In this document: positions 1-4,875 of the stretch, piece after piece | Layout of the letters: every line of letters starts with the position of its first letter | Position numbering within the stretch: the stretch's first letter is position 1 | Origin: Saprospiraceae bacterium | GTDB taxonomy: Bacteria > Bacteroidota > Bacteroidia > Chitinophagales > Saprospiraceae | Reading direction: 5' to 3' | NCBI GenBank assembly: GCA_020436865.1 | Contig: JAGQXA010000754.1 | Coordinates: 1 to 5,389 of the forward strand | DNA length: 5,389 nucleotides | Translations under genes and position numbers: made by a program | Notes under the pieces: model-generated | What the model was told of the DNA's origin: nothing | Database searches by the model: none | What the model saw: only the letters and a program-made list of their open reading frames with translations

Positions 1-70
1 CCAAACCGCTTGACGCCGATGCCGGTCTGGAGATCGGCGATATCAAGAGACAATTCGCTCCTCTGATCTT
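1..70. other. GC-rich edge fragment, coding strand undecided
   Basis: This stretch before the hydrolase stop codon is GC-rich, like the rest of the window and unlike the adjacent AT-rich hydrolase gene. On the plus strand, the frame starting at base 3 is open from the window edge to a TGA at 111-113 (37 codons, beginning KPLDADAGLEIGDIKR). It would be the tail of a gene running into the hydrolase 3' end. On the minus strand, the codon-aligned antisense frame is also open (SELSLDIADLQTGIGVKRF) but has only TTG as a possible start. Both have purine-N-pyrimidine codon bias, which is symmetric between aligned antisense frames, so I cannot choose. A 7-bp inverted repeat (14-20 with 33-39) is present but has no T-tract. 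The flanking sequence to the left would settle this. Confidence 0.25.
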
Positions 71-1102
71 TCAATCCAGAAATTTAGTTATTTCTTCCAG
101 ATATCTCTTTTGATGTTCTTTTCCTATGATGTGGCCCGCTCCTTCTATTATTTCCAACCTGGTGTTCGGCAATAGCTCCAAATACTCCGCTGCAAATCCC
201 CATTTTTGATTATCGCATTGCCCCTTTATGATCAAAACAGGTATCTCGAGCCCTCTTATTTTATTCCTTTTGTCCTCAATCTTTTGAAAACTCCTTATAG
301 TCATTATATGAGCATAATATCCTCGCCCTCCACTCGATTCCACGGTCCCCGAGGGGTCACATTTCGTCGATTTACTTAATTCGCCATTCAAATACGTAAA
401 GAAGTTGTCCGCCTCTTGATCTGTCGACAACTTCTTTCCAAAGGTTGTTGCCCAATATGAAACAAACCGGCTTCTCAGGTTATAGGCTTTTCGATTGCCG
501 TCTTTATTGGAAAACTTCGGACTCTCTAAATTCAAGCTATCCGGAATTTCCCTTTTCGATAATTCCGGTCTTATTGGCAATATCGGGCCTGGGCCCGTAA
601 AAATTAATTTTTCAACTTTTTGGGGATGCTCGGCCAAATACTGCATCGCTAACATGGCCCCCCAAGACTGCCCTAATAAGATAACTTTCTCGGCCCCAAT
701 TGCTTCAATTATTTCTGCAAGATCTTCCACATGCCTTTCAACGGTATACTCTTCAATGTTATCTAATCTTTCCGAATGCCCGCTTCCTACTTGATCGTAC
801 AGATATAGGTCATAGTTTTTCTTCGCCAATGGCGCCAGCATTTCTATGGTTTCATTTGTCACTATGCCCCCCGGGCCTCCATGTAGGTATATGATCGGAT
901 GATTATTTGCAGCCGGATCTGCCGCTATCTTTTGATATCCGATCCTCGAGCCTGTTTTTAAGTCCCAATATCTGGTGTTTGGTCTCTCTGTAAATTCCAA
1001 GACTTTATAGTTTCTTGGAAGGAAAAGCACCCCCAATAAAGAAATAATCCCAAGTAAAGCACAATAGGCCACCAACCTGAACAGTCTCTTCTTCATAGCC
1101 AT
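71..1102 (-). CDS. Proline iminopeptidase-like alpha/beta hydrolase with N-terminal membrane anchor
   Basis: This 343-residue alpha/beta-fold hydrolase resembles proline iminopeptidases (peptidase family S33), which remove N-terminal proline or act on small amides and esters. The visible family marks are the oxyanion-hole motif HGGPGG (74-79), YDQVGSGHS (102-110, matching the YDQRGxGxS motif), and the nucleophile elbow GQSWG with Ser146. Asp297 (in GQCDNQ) and His324 (in GAGH) complete a likely catalytic triad. The insert at about 172-285 should be the substrate-selecting cap domain. Residues 10-29 form one hydrophobic segment after a KKR cluster, so the protein is probably anchored with its catalytic domain outside the cytoplasm; classical proline iminopeptidases are cytosolic. 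The start could be Met1 or Met3; neither has a Shine-Dalgarno site. The gene lies 41 nt after the lactonase-like gene on the same strand and may be co-transcribed with it. It is distinctly AT-rich with A/T-ending codons, unlike its neighbours, which suggests horizontal transfer. Substrate specificity cannot be read from the sequence. Confidence 0.9.
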   Translation of the reverse strand: MAMKKRLFRLVAYCALLGIISLLGVLFLPRNYKVLEFTERPNTRYWDLKTGSRIGYQKIAADPAANNHPIIYLHGGPGGIVTNETIEMLAPLAKKNYDLYLYDQVGSGHSERLDNIEEYTVERHVEDLAEIIEAIGAEKVILLGQSWGAMLAMQYLAEHPQKVEKLIFTGPGPILPIRPELSKREIPDSLNLESPKFSNKDGNRKAYNLRSRFVSYWATTFGKKLSTDQEADNFFTYLNGELSKSTKCDPSGTVESSGGRGYYAHIMTIRSFQKIEDKRNKIRGLEIPVLIIKGQCDNQKWGFAAEYLELLPNTRLEIIEGAGHIIGKEHQKRYLEEITKFLD

Positions 1103-1143
1103 TGCTTTTTTCAGCTCGTGGCCAACACCTTGCCACAGAGACC

Positions 1144-2175
1144 CTACCTCACCACCAACCCGATCCTCATCAGCCGATCGTCGGCCGTCATGTACAGGGC
1201 GGTTTGATCGGCACTGAAGGCGCAGTTGGCCGTGGCCCGGCCGGTGCGGATCGTGCCGAGATGCGTGCCATCGGGTTTGAAGACGAACACGCCGCCCGGA
1301 CCGGTGGCAAACAGATAGCCTTCTTTGTCGACCTTCAGACCGTCGGGCAAGCCCGGCTCGTCCGGCACCCGCTCGGTGGCGTCGAACAACACCCGGCCAT
1401 TGGATATCTGACCTTCGGCCGAGAGGTCGTAGGCCATCCAGATGGCGCGCTCCGGATCGGAATTAGCTACATAGAGCGTTTTTTCGTCTGGCGACAGGGC
1501 AATGCCGTTGGGGCGGCTCAGCTCATCTGTGAGCAGGGTCAGCTGACCGTCGGCGCCGAGGCGGTACACCCCGTGATGGTCGAGCTCGCGCTCGGGGTCT
1601 TCCGCCTGCTGCGGGAGGCCGTAGGGCGGGTCGGTGAAGTACAGATTGCCCCGACTGTCGTAAACGAGGTCGTTCGGACTGTTAAAGCGCTTGCCCTCGT
1701 AGCGGTCGACGATCGTGCTGAAGTCGGCTGCCGGCTCGTCGAGCGGCGCTTCCATTCGCGCCACGCGGCGATCGCCGTGCTGGCAAAGCACCAGCCGACC
1801 CTCGGGATCGAGCAGAAGTCCGTTCGAGCCCTCCCGGGTAGGGCTTTCATCGCCCGTGTAGCCGGAAGGTTGCAAATACAATTGTACCCCTTCGCCCTCT
1901 TTCCAATAGTAGATCTTGTTCTCCGGTACGTCGCTGAAGATCAACAGGTCGAGCGACGGCAGCCATAGCGGACCTTCCGACCACTTGTAGCCTTCGCCCA
2001 GCACTTCCAGTTGGGCGTCGGGGGCGACGAGGCGATCGAGTTCGGCACTCAGGCGTTCGACGCCCACCTCGACCTCGGTCGTTTCCGGGCCGGTTTCTTG
2101 CTGCTGGTCGGCAGCGGGCTCGTTGCAGCCCCAAAACAACAGGGCCGTCAGCAAATACAGGATCTTTTGCGACAT
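1144..2175 (-). CDS. SMP-30/gluconolactonase-family lipoprotein
   Basis: This 343-residue six-bladed beta-propeller protein belongs to the SMP-30/gluconolactonase/LRE family, metal-dependent hydrolases of sugar lactones and related esters. By alignment to SMP-30, the metal ligands are all present: Glu67 in SEGPLW, Asn168 in NSPNDL, Asn223 in RPNGIALSPD and Asp278 in LPDGLKVD. Blade-like repeats such as FSDVPENKIYYW (80-91) and GNLYFTDPPYG (176-186) are clear. I chose the start at 2175 over an in-frame ATG at 2211. From 2175 the protein begins with a textbook lipoprotein signal (MSQKILYLLTALLFWGC) with lipidated Cys17, whereas the longer form would put charged residues ahead of it. An acidic, Gln-rich linker (18-45) follows the cysteine. 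The likely location is the periplasm or outer membrane, possibly the cell surface. It is the first gene of a probable two-gene minus-strand unit with the downstream hydrolase. Gluconolactone is only one possible substrate; other lactones are equally likely. Confidence 0.88.
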   Translation of the reverse strand: MSQKILYLLTALLFWGCNEPAADQQQETGPETTEVEVGVERLSAELDRLVAPDAQLEVLGEGYKWSEGPLWLPSLDLLIFSDVPENKIYYWKEGEGVQLYLQPSGYTGDESPTREGSNGLLLDPEGRLVLCQHGDRRVARMEAPLDEPAADFSTIVDRYEGKRFNSPNDLVYDSRGNLYFTDPPYGLPQQAEDPERELDHHGVYRLGADGQLTLLTDELSRPNGIALSPDEKTLYVANSDPERAIWMAYDLSAEGQISNGRVLFDATERVPDEPGLPDGLKVDKEGYLFATGPGGVFVFKPDGTHLGTIRTGRATANCAFSADQTALYMTADDRLMRIGLVVR

Positions 2176-2208
2176 ACAGTGGATTTTGCGGTGAGTCGGG
2201 AAGATACA

Positions 2209-2216
2209 CAAAAGTC
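2209..2216 (-). promoter_or_regulatory. Weak -7-like box for the lactonase-like gene
   Basis: Read on the minus strand this is GACTTTTG, matching five of six fixed positions of the Bacteroidota -7 consensus TAnnTTTG. It would place a transcription start about 30 bases before the chosen ATG at 2175. I see no good TTG-type -33 element at the expected 19-21 bp spacing, so the call is weak. The nearby dyad at 2228-2243 would overlap the -33 region. Confidence 0.22.
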
Positions 2217-2227
2217 AATACTTGCGT

Positions 2228-2243
2228 TGCCAGCCCCCTGGCA
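2228..2243. repeat. Perfect 6-bp dyad, possible operator or hairpin
   Basis: TGCCAG and CTGGCA form a perfect inverted repeat around a CCCC centre, 53 bases upstream of the lactonase-like start codon. The position suits an operator or an RNA hairpin at the 5' edge of the promoter region. No T-tract follows on either strand, so it is not a terminator. A regulatory role is inference only. Confidence 0.3.
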
Positions 2244-2273
2244 GTAGTAGGTCGTGCGGCCAAGTAGGTCCGA

Positions 2274-2289
2274 GGATCCTTGGATCCTT
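2274..2289. repeat. Two-copy GGATCCTT tandem repeat
   Basis: The 8-mer GGATCCTT is present twice head to tail, followed by GGGAG. Each copy contains the GGATCC palindrome. It lies next to the pyrimidine-rich repeat and is part of the repeat mosaic of this spacer. No function is evident. Confidence 0.5.
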
Positions 2290-2318
2290 GGGAGTTCTTC
2301 ATGCCCCAGCGAAGCTAC

Positions 2319-2365
2319 GCCCTTTTGCCCTCTTCGCCCCTTTCGCCCTTTTCCTCTGCCCCTTT
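2319..2365. repeat. Degenerate pyrimidine-rich tandem repeat
   Basis: Five imperfect units of 8-13 bases start with GCCC: GCCCTTTT, GCCCTCTTC, GCCCCTTTC, GCCCTTTTCCTCT and GCCCCTTT. The plus strand is almost entirely C and T with single G separators, so the minus strand is a purine run. From memory, similar GCAGAGG/CAAAGGG-type runs recur in spacers of Bacteroidota genomes, but I could not check this. The strong strand asymmetry explains the low-complexity open frames seen across it. Confidence 0.5.
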
Positions 2366-2503
2366 GTCACCTCTGCAACCCCCGAAACCTCCCACTCTTT
2401 CAGTTTTTCAGGAATTTTCTCGGCACTCCTTGCGTTATCCAAAAAATCCACATAAATTTGCCTCCGCTTTAAAAAGCATGGGGAGATTAAGGGAAAAGAT
2501 CTC

Positions 2504-2525
2504 AAGACCGCCGGTCTTTTATTTT
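2504..2525 (+). terminator. Small hairpin with T-tract upstream of tRNA-Phe
   Basis: AAGACC (2504-2509) pairs with GGTCTT (2513-2518) around a 3-base loop and is followed by TTATTTTT. This has the form of a weak intrinsic terminator on the plus strand. No plus-strand gene lies upstream to need it, because the preceding gene is on the minus strand. It may insulate the tRNA from stray transcription or be a relic of a lost gene. Confidence 0.35.
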
Positions 2526-2554
2526 TCTTCTTTCATCTTTCTACTTGCTTCCCA

Positions 2555-2630
2555 GGTGCGGTAGCTCAGTCGGTAGAGCAATGGACTGAAAATCCATGTG
2601 TCGGCGGTTCGATTCCGTCCCGCACCACCA
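2555..2630 (+). tRNA. tRNA-Phe (anticodon GAA), CCA encoded
   Basis: The full cloverleaf can be drawn. The acceptor stem GGTGCGG (2555-2561) pairs with CCGCACC (2620-2626). The D stem is GCTC/GAGC, the anticodon stem ATGGA/TCCAT closes loop CTGAAAA with anticodon GAA at 2588-2590, and the T stem GGCGG/CCGTC (one G-T pair) closes loop TTCGATT. Discriminator base A2627 is followed by a genomically encoded CCA (2628-2630). The length is 76 nt with a short variable loop. The GAA anticodon reads UUU and UUC as phenylalanine. A TACTTG box at 2542-2547 could be its -7 element, but this is weak. No repeat of the tRNA 3' end occurs elsewhere in the window, so there is no sign of an integrated element here. 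Confidence 0.97.
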
Positions 2631-2641
2631 AAACAAAACCC

Positions 2642-2660
2642 GCGGCGCTTCGCTCGCCGC
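2642..2660. repeat. GC-rich hairpin directly after the tRNA
   Basis: GCGGCG (2642-2647) pairs perfectly with CGCCGC (2655-2660) around the loop CTTCGCT. It starts 11 bases after the tRNA CCA end. Without a T-tract it is not an intrinsic terminator by itself. It could be a REP-like palindrome or stall exonucleases trimming the tRNA 3' trailer. Confidence 0.4.
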
Positions 2661-2665
2661 CAACC

Positions 2666-2704
2666 AAAAAGAGGTTTGCCGCTTGTCGGTAAACCTCTTT
2701 TTTT
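2666..2704. terminator. Strong bidirectional intrinsic terminator
   Basis: AAAAAGAGGTTTGCCG (2666-2681) pairs with CGGTAAACCTCTTTTT (2687-2702) in a 16-bp stem with one G-T pair and a 5-base loop. Seven T residues (2698-2704) follow on the plus strand, and the A-tract at 2666-2670 gives a T-tract on the minus strand. It therefore suits both the tRNA-Phe transcript and the convergent GlsB-type gene, whose stop codon is about 40 bases away. Confidence 0.85.
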
Positions 2705-2728
2705 GGATATGGGATGTGGGATGTGGGA
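2705..2728. repeat. 7-bp GGGATGT tandem repeat
   Basis: GGGATGT occurs twice in tandem (2711-2717 and 2718-2724), flanked by the imperfect units GGATAT before and GGGA after. It sits between the terminator and the 3' end of the GlsB-type gene. It is a simple intergenic repeat with no visible coding or structural role. Confidence 0.5.
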
Positions 2729-2744
2729 GCCCCAACATCCAACG

Positions 2745-2987
2745 TCACTTCTTAAACAAGCCCGCCACAAACAGTACCACGACCGCCCCGGCCAGGGAAG
2801 TGAGCAGCGGGCCGGTCAGTTCGCCGCCGACGGAGATCTTCAGCATGCCGAACAACCAGCCGCCGACGATGGCGCCGATCACGCCGAGGATGATATTCCC
2901 GAGCAGACCGAAGCCCTTGCCTTTCATGATCTGTCCGGCCAACCAGCCGGCAATGCCACCGATGAGGATGAAATAAAGGAATGACAT
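2745..2987 (-). CDS. GlsB/YeaQ/YmgE-family small membrane protein
   Basis: This 80-residue, very hydrophobic protein belongs to the transglycosylase-associated family (Pfam Transgly_assoc), which includes E. coli YeaQ and YmgE and is often stress-induced. Three membrane segments are visible at about 2-20, 28-49 and 58-78. They are rich in spaced glycines (GGIAGWLAG; then Gly30, 35, 38, 42, 43 and 47), as expected for tightly packed helices in the inner membrane. A short basic loop, KGKG, follows the first helix, and the protein ends in LFKK. The length is typical of the family. It stands alone on the minus strand, converging on tRNA-Phe and diverging from the T9SS cargo gene. The start ATG has no Shine-Dalgarno site, as is usual in this phylum. 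The molecular function of the family is not established; the link to stress and envelope comes from homologues. Confidence 0.93.
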   Translation of the reverse strand: MSFLYFILIGGIAGWLAGQIMKGKGFGLLGNIILGVIGAIVGGWLFGMLKISVGGELTGPLLTSLAGAVVVLFVAGLFKK

Positions 2988-3031
2988 GATGTGGTGTAGT
3001 TTTTGAGTGAAAAGGAGAATGCTCTGCTATC

Positions 3032-3064
3032 CAAAGTAAGGAAAAAATCCCGGCGCCCGGCCAA
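3032..3064 (-). promoter_or_regulatory. Candidate Bacteroidota-type promoter for the GlsB-type gene
   Basis: On the minus strand, TTACTTTG (3039-3032) matches five of six fixed positions of the -7 consensus TAnnTTTG. A TTGG (3064-3061) lies 21 bp upstream as a -33-like element. The spacing fits the primary sigma factor of this phylum. The predicted transcript would have a leader of about 40 bases. The 21-bp spacer contains a GC-rich CCGGGCGCC palindromic core, which could bind a regulator. Confidence 0.35.
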
Positions 3065-3162
3065 GCCGCGGAAGGTTTCTGGCAAAAATTGATTATTTTT
3101 CCCTGATCGACCGTGAATCTTCAGCGATCCTGCACCTTAACCGGAAGTAAAAACTGAATAGT

Positions 3163-4815
3163 ATGAAAAGATTGCTACTCCTGTTGTTCGTCCTCTTTCT
3201 GGCTGCTCCGCCAACCCTCCTCTTTGCCCAATGCCCGGCCGGTACGGCCCAGACCGACCTGAGCGTCAACAACGTGTTGGCCCGCCTGAAGAACTCGGGC
3301 GACATCTGGTGGGACGGCAATACCGGCACCTATATCATTCCCAAGGAGGAACCCGATCAAACCTCCGCCCTGTTCGCCGGCGCCGTCTGGCTCGGAGGGA
3401 TCGACGGCGGGGGCACCCTCCGCATGCTGTCGCAGACCTACGGAACCGGCTTTGGTTCCGGGCCGCTCAATCCCATCACGGGCACTACCAATCCCACCGA
3501 TTGCAACAATTGGGACAAATTCTTTCAAACTACCTCCGGCTCGATCCAATTGCATCGCGACGATTATTCGCCCGATGGAGTGATCGACGGCCCCATCCCG
3601 ACCTCCATCCGCGGCTGGCCGGCCCGGGGCAACCAGTTCTTCGCCGACATCCACGGGTTCGAACTGCCCGACCAGGACCTGGCGCCTTTCTTCGACCGCA
3701 ACGAAAACGGCCTGTACGAACCCGACCTGGGCGACTTCCCGCTGGTAAAGGGCGATCAGTCCATCTGGTGGGTCTATAACGACGGCGGCAATGACGTCGG
3801 ACTGGAGATCCAGGCTAACGCTTTTGCCTACACCAGCGACGATGCCTATATCGACAACACCACCTTCTACGAGTATAAGTTCATCTACCGGGGCGACACC
3901 CCCCTGACCGATACTTATATGGCGCTGTGGGTCGACCCCGACCTCGGATGTTATCTGGACGACTTTATCGGCTGCGATCCCGAAAACCTGATGGCCTTCG
4001 TATATAACGGCGACGATTTCGACGAAGACTGCGTGGGTATCAACGGCTATGAATCCGACATCCCCATGCTGGGCATCAAGGTCATCAAGCCCTTCATGAC
4101 CCCGGCCGGCGACAGCACCGATCTGGCCTACTTTACCTATTATTTCAACGGTTTCGACGCGCCCTTCCCGGCCACAGCCGACCCGGCGGTCGACCTCGAT
4201 TACTACAATTACATGACCGGACGCTGGCTCGACGGCACGCCCTTCTCGCAAGGAGGGATCGGATACGAACCGGGGCAGCCGGGTTATCCCTATGCCTTCG
4301 ACGGCTCAGATGTCGACGGCGAGCCCTGGACGGAATGCACTGCCGGCGCCGTGCCCGGCGACCGCCGCCTGATCATGAGTTTCGGACCGGTCACGCTCAA
4401 CCCGGGCGACGTGCGGGAGTTCGCCTTTGCCGTCTTATGGCAACCGCACCAAACTTACCCCTGCCCCGACCTGAGCCCTCTGACCACCGACGGGGCGCTG
4501 GCCGCGCAGTTCTTCGAGGATAAATGTATCGAGATCAACACCGTGGTGGGTACCAACGAACCCATCTCTCACAAGCTGGTGCGGCTCTTTCCCAACCCGA
4601 TGCGCGACGAGGCTACCCTGCGGATAGACCTACCCCCTGACGAAGTCCAACAGGTGGTGCTGAGGGCCTTCAACGGGCAAGTACTGCGCATCCTGCCGGG
4701 CCAAAGCTCCAACGAGTACCGGATCGCCCGCGAAGACCTCCCGGATGGCATGTACTTCTACGAAGTTAGGCTGAAAACCGGCCAGCGCCTCAGCGGGAAA
4801 CTGGTGATGCAATAA
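3163..4815 (+). CDS. Secreted T9SS cargo protein, family of unknown function
   Basis: This 550-residue exported protein has a Sec signal peptide (MKRLLLLLFVLFL...) with likely cleavage after Ala22, leaving Gln23 at the N-terminus. Residues about 471-550 are a T9SS type A sorting domain, with opening LVRLFPNPMRDEATL, LPDGMYFYEV near the end and final KLVMQ. The protein should therefore cross the outer membrane by the type IX system and be anchored at the surface or released. The body (30-460) matches a pattern I know from many Bacteroidota proteins: IWWDGNTGTYIIPK (48-61), ALFAGAVWLGG (69-79), DRNENGLYEPDLGD (178-191, a DxNxNG calcium-type loop), DYYNYMTGRWLDGTPF (346-361), and PGDRRLIMSFGPV then LNPGDV (398-416). 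I know of no assigned function. Eight cysteines remain after signal removal, an even number that suits disulfides. Aspartate is abundant, suggesting metal binding. The start has no Shine-Dalgarno site; a weak -7-like TATTTTTC lies at 3094-3101. A hairpin follows 8 bases after the stop. Confidence 0.9.
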   Translation: MKRLLLLLFVLFLAAPPTLLFAQCPAGTAQTDLSVNNVLARLKNSGDIWWDGNTGTYIIPKEEPDQTSALFAGAVWLGGIDGGGTLRMLSQTYGTGFGSGPLNPITGTTNPTDCNNWDKFFQTTSGSIQLHRDDYSPDGVIDGPIPTSIRGWPARGNQFFADIHGFELPDQDLAPFFDRNENGLYEPDLGDFPLVKGDQSIWWVYNDGGNDVGLEIQANAFAYTSDDAYIDNTTFYEYKFIYRGDTPLTDTYMALWVDPDLGCYLDDFIGCDPENLMAFVYNGDDFDEDCVGINGYESDIPMLGIKVIKPFMTPAGDSTDLAYFTYYFNGFDAPFPATADPAVDLDYYNYMTGRWLDGTPFSQGGIGYEPGQPGYPYAFDGSDVDGEPWTECTAGAVPGDRRLIMSFGPVTLNPGDVREFAFAVLWQPHQTYPCPDLSPLTTDGALAAQFFEDKCIEINTVVGTNEPISHKLVRLFPNPMRDEATLRIDLPPDEVQQVVLRAFNGQVLRILPGQSSNEYRIAREDLPDGMYFYEVRLKTGQRLSGKLVMQ

Positions 4816-4823
4816 AAGTGTTA

Positions 4824-4858
4824 TAAAGTCATCCCGACATCTGGTCGGGATGACTTTA
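4824..4858 (+). terminator. Perfect 15-bp hairpin after the T9SS cargo gene
   Basis: TAAAGTCATCCCGAC (4824-4838) pairs perfectly with GTCGGGATGACTTTA (4844-4858) around the loop ATCTG. It begins 8 bases after the cargo stop codon and ends 17 bases before the alkyltransferase ATG. The T-tract is short (three), so termination may be partial. The downstream gene would then be read partly from the cargo transcript, or need a promoter inside or next to the hairpin. It is symmetric enough to act on both strands. Confidence 0.65.
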
Positions 4859-4875
4859 CCACCAAACCAAAGGTC

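Larger units (their letters stand above)
2176..2554. other. Gene-free spacer upstream of the lactonase-like gene
   Basis: This 379-base stretch lies between the start of the lactonase-like gene and tRNA-Phe. I see no convincing protein gene in it. Short open frames exist on both strands, but their translations are low-complexity (Lys/Arg/Ala/Gly-rich on minus, Pro/Ser/Phe-rich on plus) and arise from a skewed repeat. Going left to right it holds a weak promoter-like box, a TGCCAG/CTGGCA dyad, an AGTAGGTC direct repeat (2246-2253 and 2263-2270), a GGATCCTT tandem, a pyrimidine-rich repeat, an AT-richer segment (2401-2500) and a small hairpin with a T-tract. The mosaic suggests several dispersed intergenic repeats placed side by side. 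Confidence 0.6.

Noticed and set aside
14..39. 7-bp inverted repeat CGCCGAT/ATCGGCG as terminator of the hydrolase gene
   Set aside because: The loop is 12 bases long and no T-tract follows on the minus strand. It may be chance within coding sequence.
1118..1136. Inverted repeat GTGGC/GCCAC between the lactonase-like and hydrolase genes
   Set aside because: The stem is only 5 bp with a 9-base loop and is followed on the minus strand by A residues, not T. It does not argue against co-transcription.
1102..1968. 288-residue open frame on the plus strand
   Set aside because: It is antisense to the lactonase-like gene, whose protein has clear family motifs and metal ligands. The antisense translation matches no family I know and is a GC-rich shadow.
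2434..2442. TTATCCAAA resembling a DnaA box
   Set aside because: It is a single imperfect copy with no cluster and no replication gene nearby, so there is no support for an origin.
2299..2505. 68-residue minus-strand open frame ending in a Lys/Arg/Ala/Gly run
   Set aside because: The tail is a translation of the pyrimidine-rich repeat read on the other strand. The first half looks more protein-like, but I see no family match and no good start, so I did not call it.
2222..2564. Plus-strand open frames rich in Pro, Ser and Phe in the spacer
   Set aside because: They are low-complexity translations of the same skewed repeat, and three frames are open at once, which points to composition rather than coding.
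2555..2630. tRNA-Phe as an integration site of a genomic island
   Set aside because: No integrase gene is present and no second copy of the tRNA 3' end occurs in the window. The downstream neighbour is an ordinary GlsB-type gene.
2519..2770. Three overlapping minus-strand open frames across the tRNA (one containing GTESNRRHMDFQSIALP)
   Set aside because: This is the familiar false protein obtained by translating the antisense of a tRNA gene. The tRNA cloverleaf is complete, so these are not genes.
3226..3240. Possible lipoprotein cysteine (Cys24) in the T9SS cargo protein
   Set aside because: The residue before the cysteine is Gln, which does not fit a lipobox. Cleavage after Ala22 by signal peptidase I fits better, and T9SS cargo normally uses it.
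3175..4251. 358-residue open frame on the minus strand
   Set aside because: It is antisense to the T9SS cargo gene, which has a signal peptide and sorting domain in the correct places. The minus translation is a Val/Gly/Asp-rich shadow of an Asp-rich GC-rich gene.
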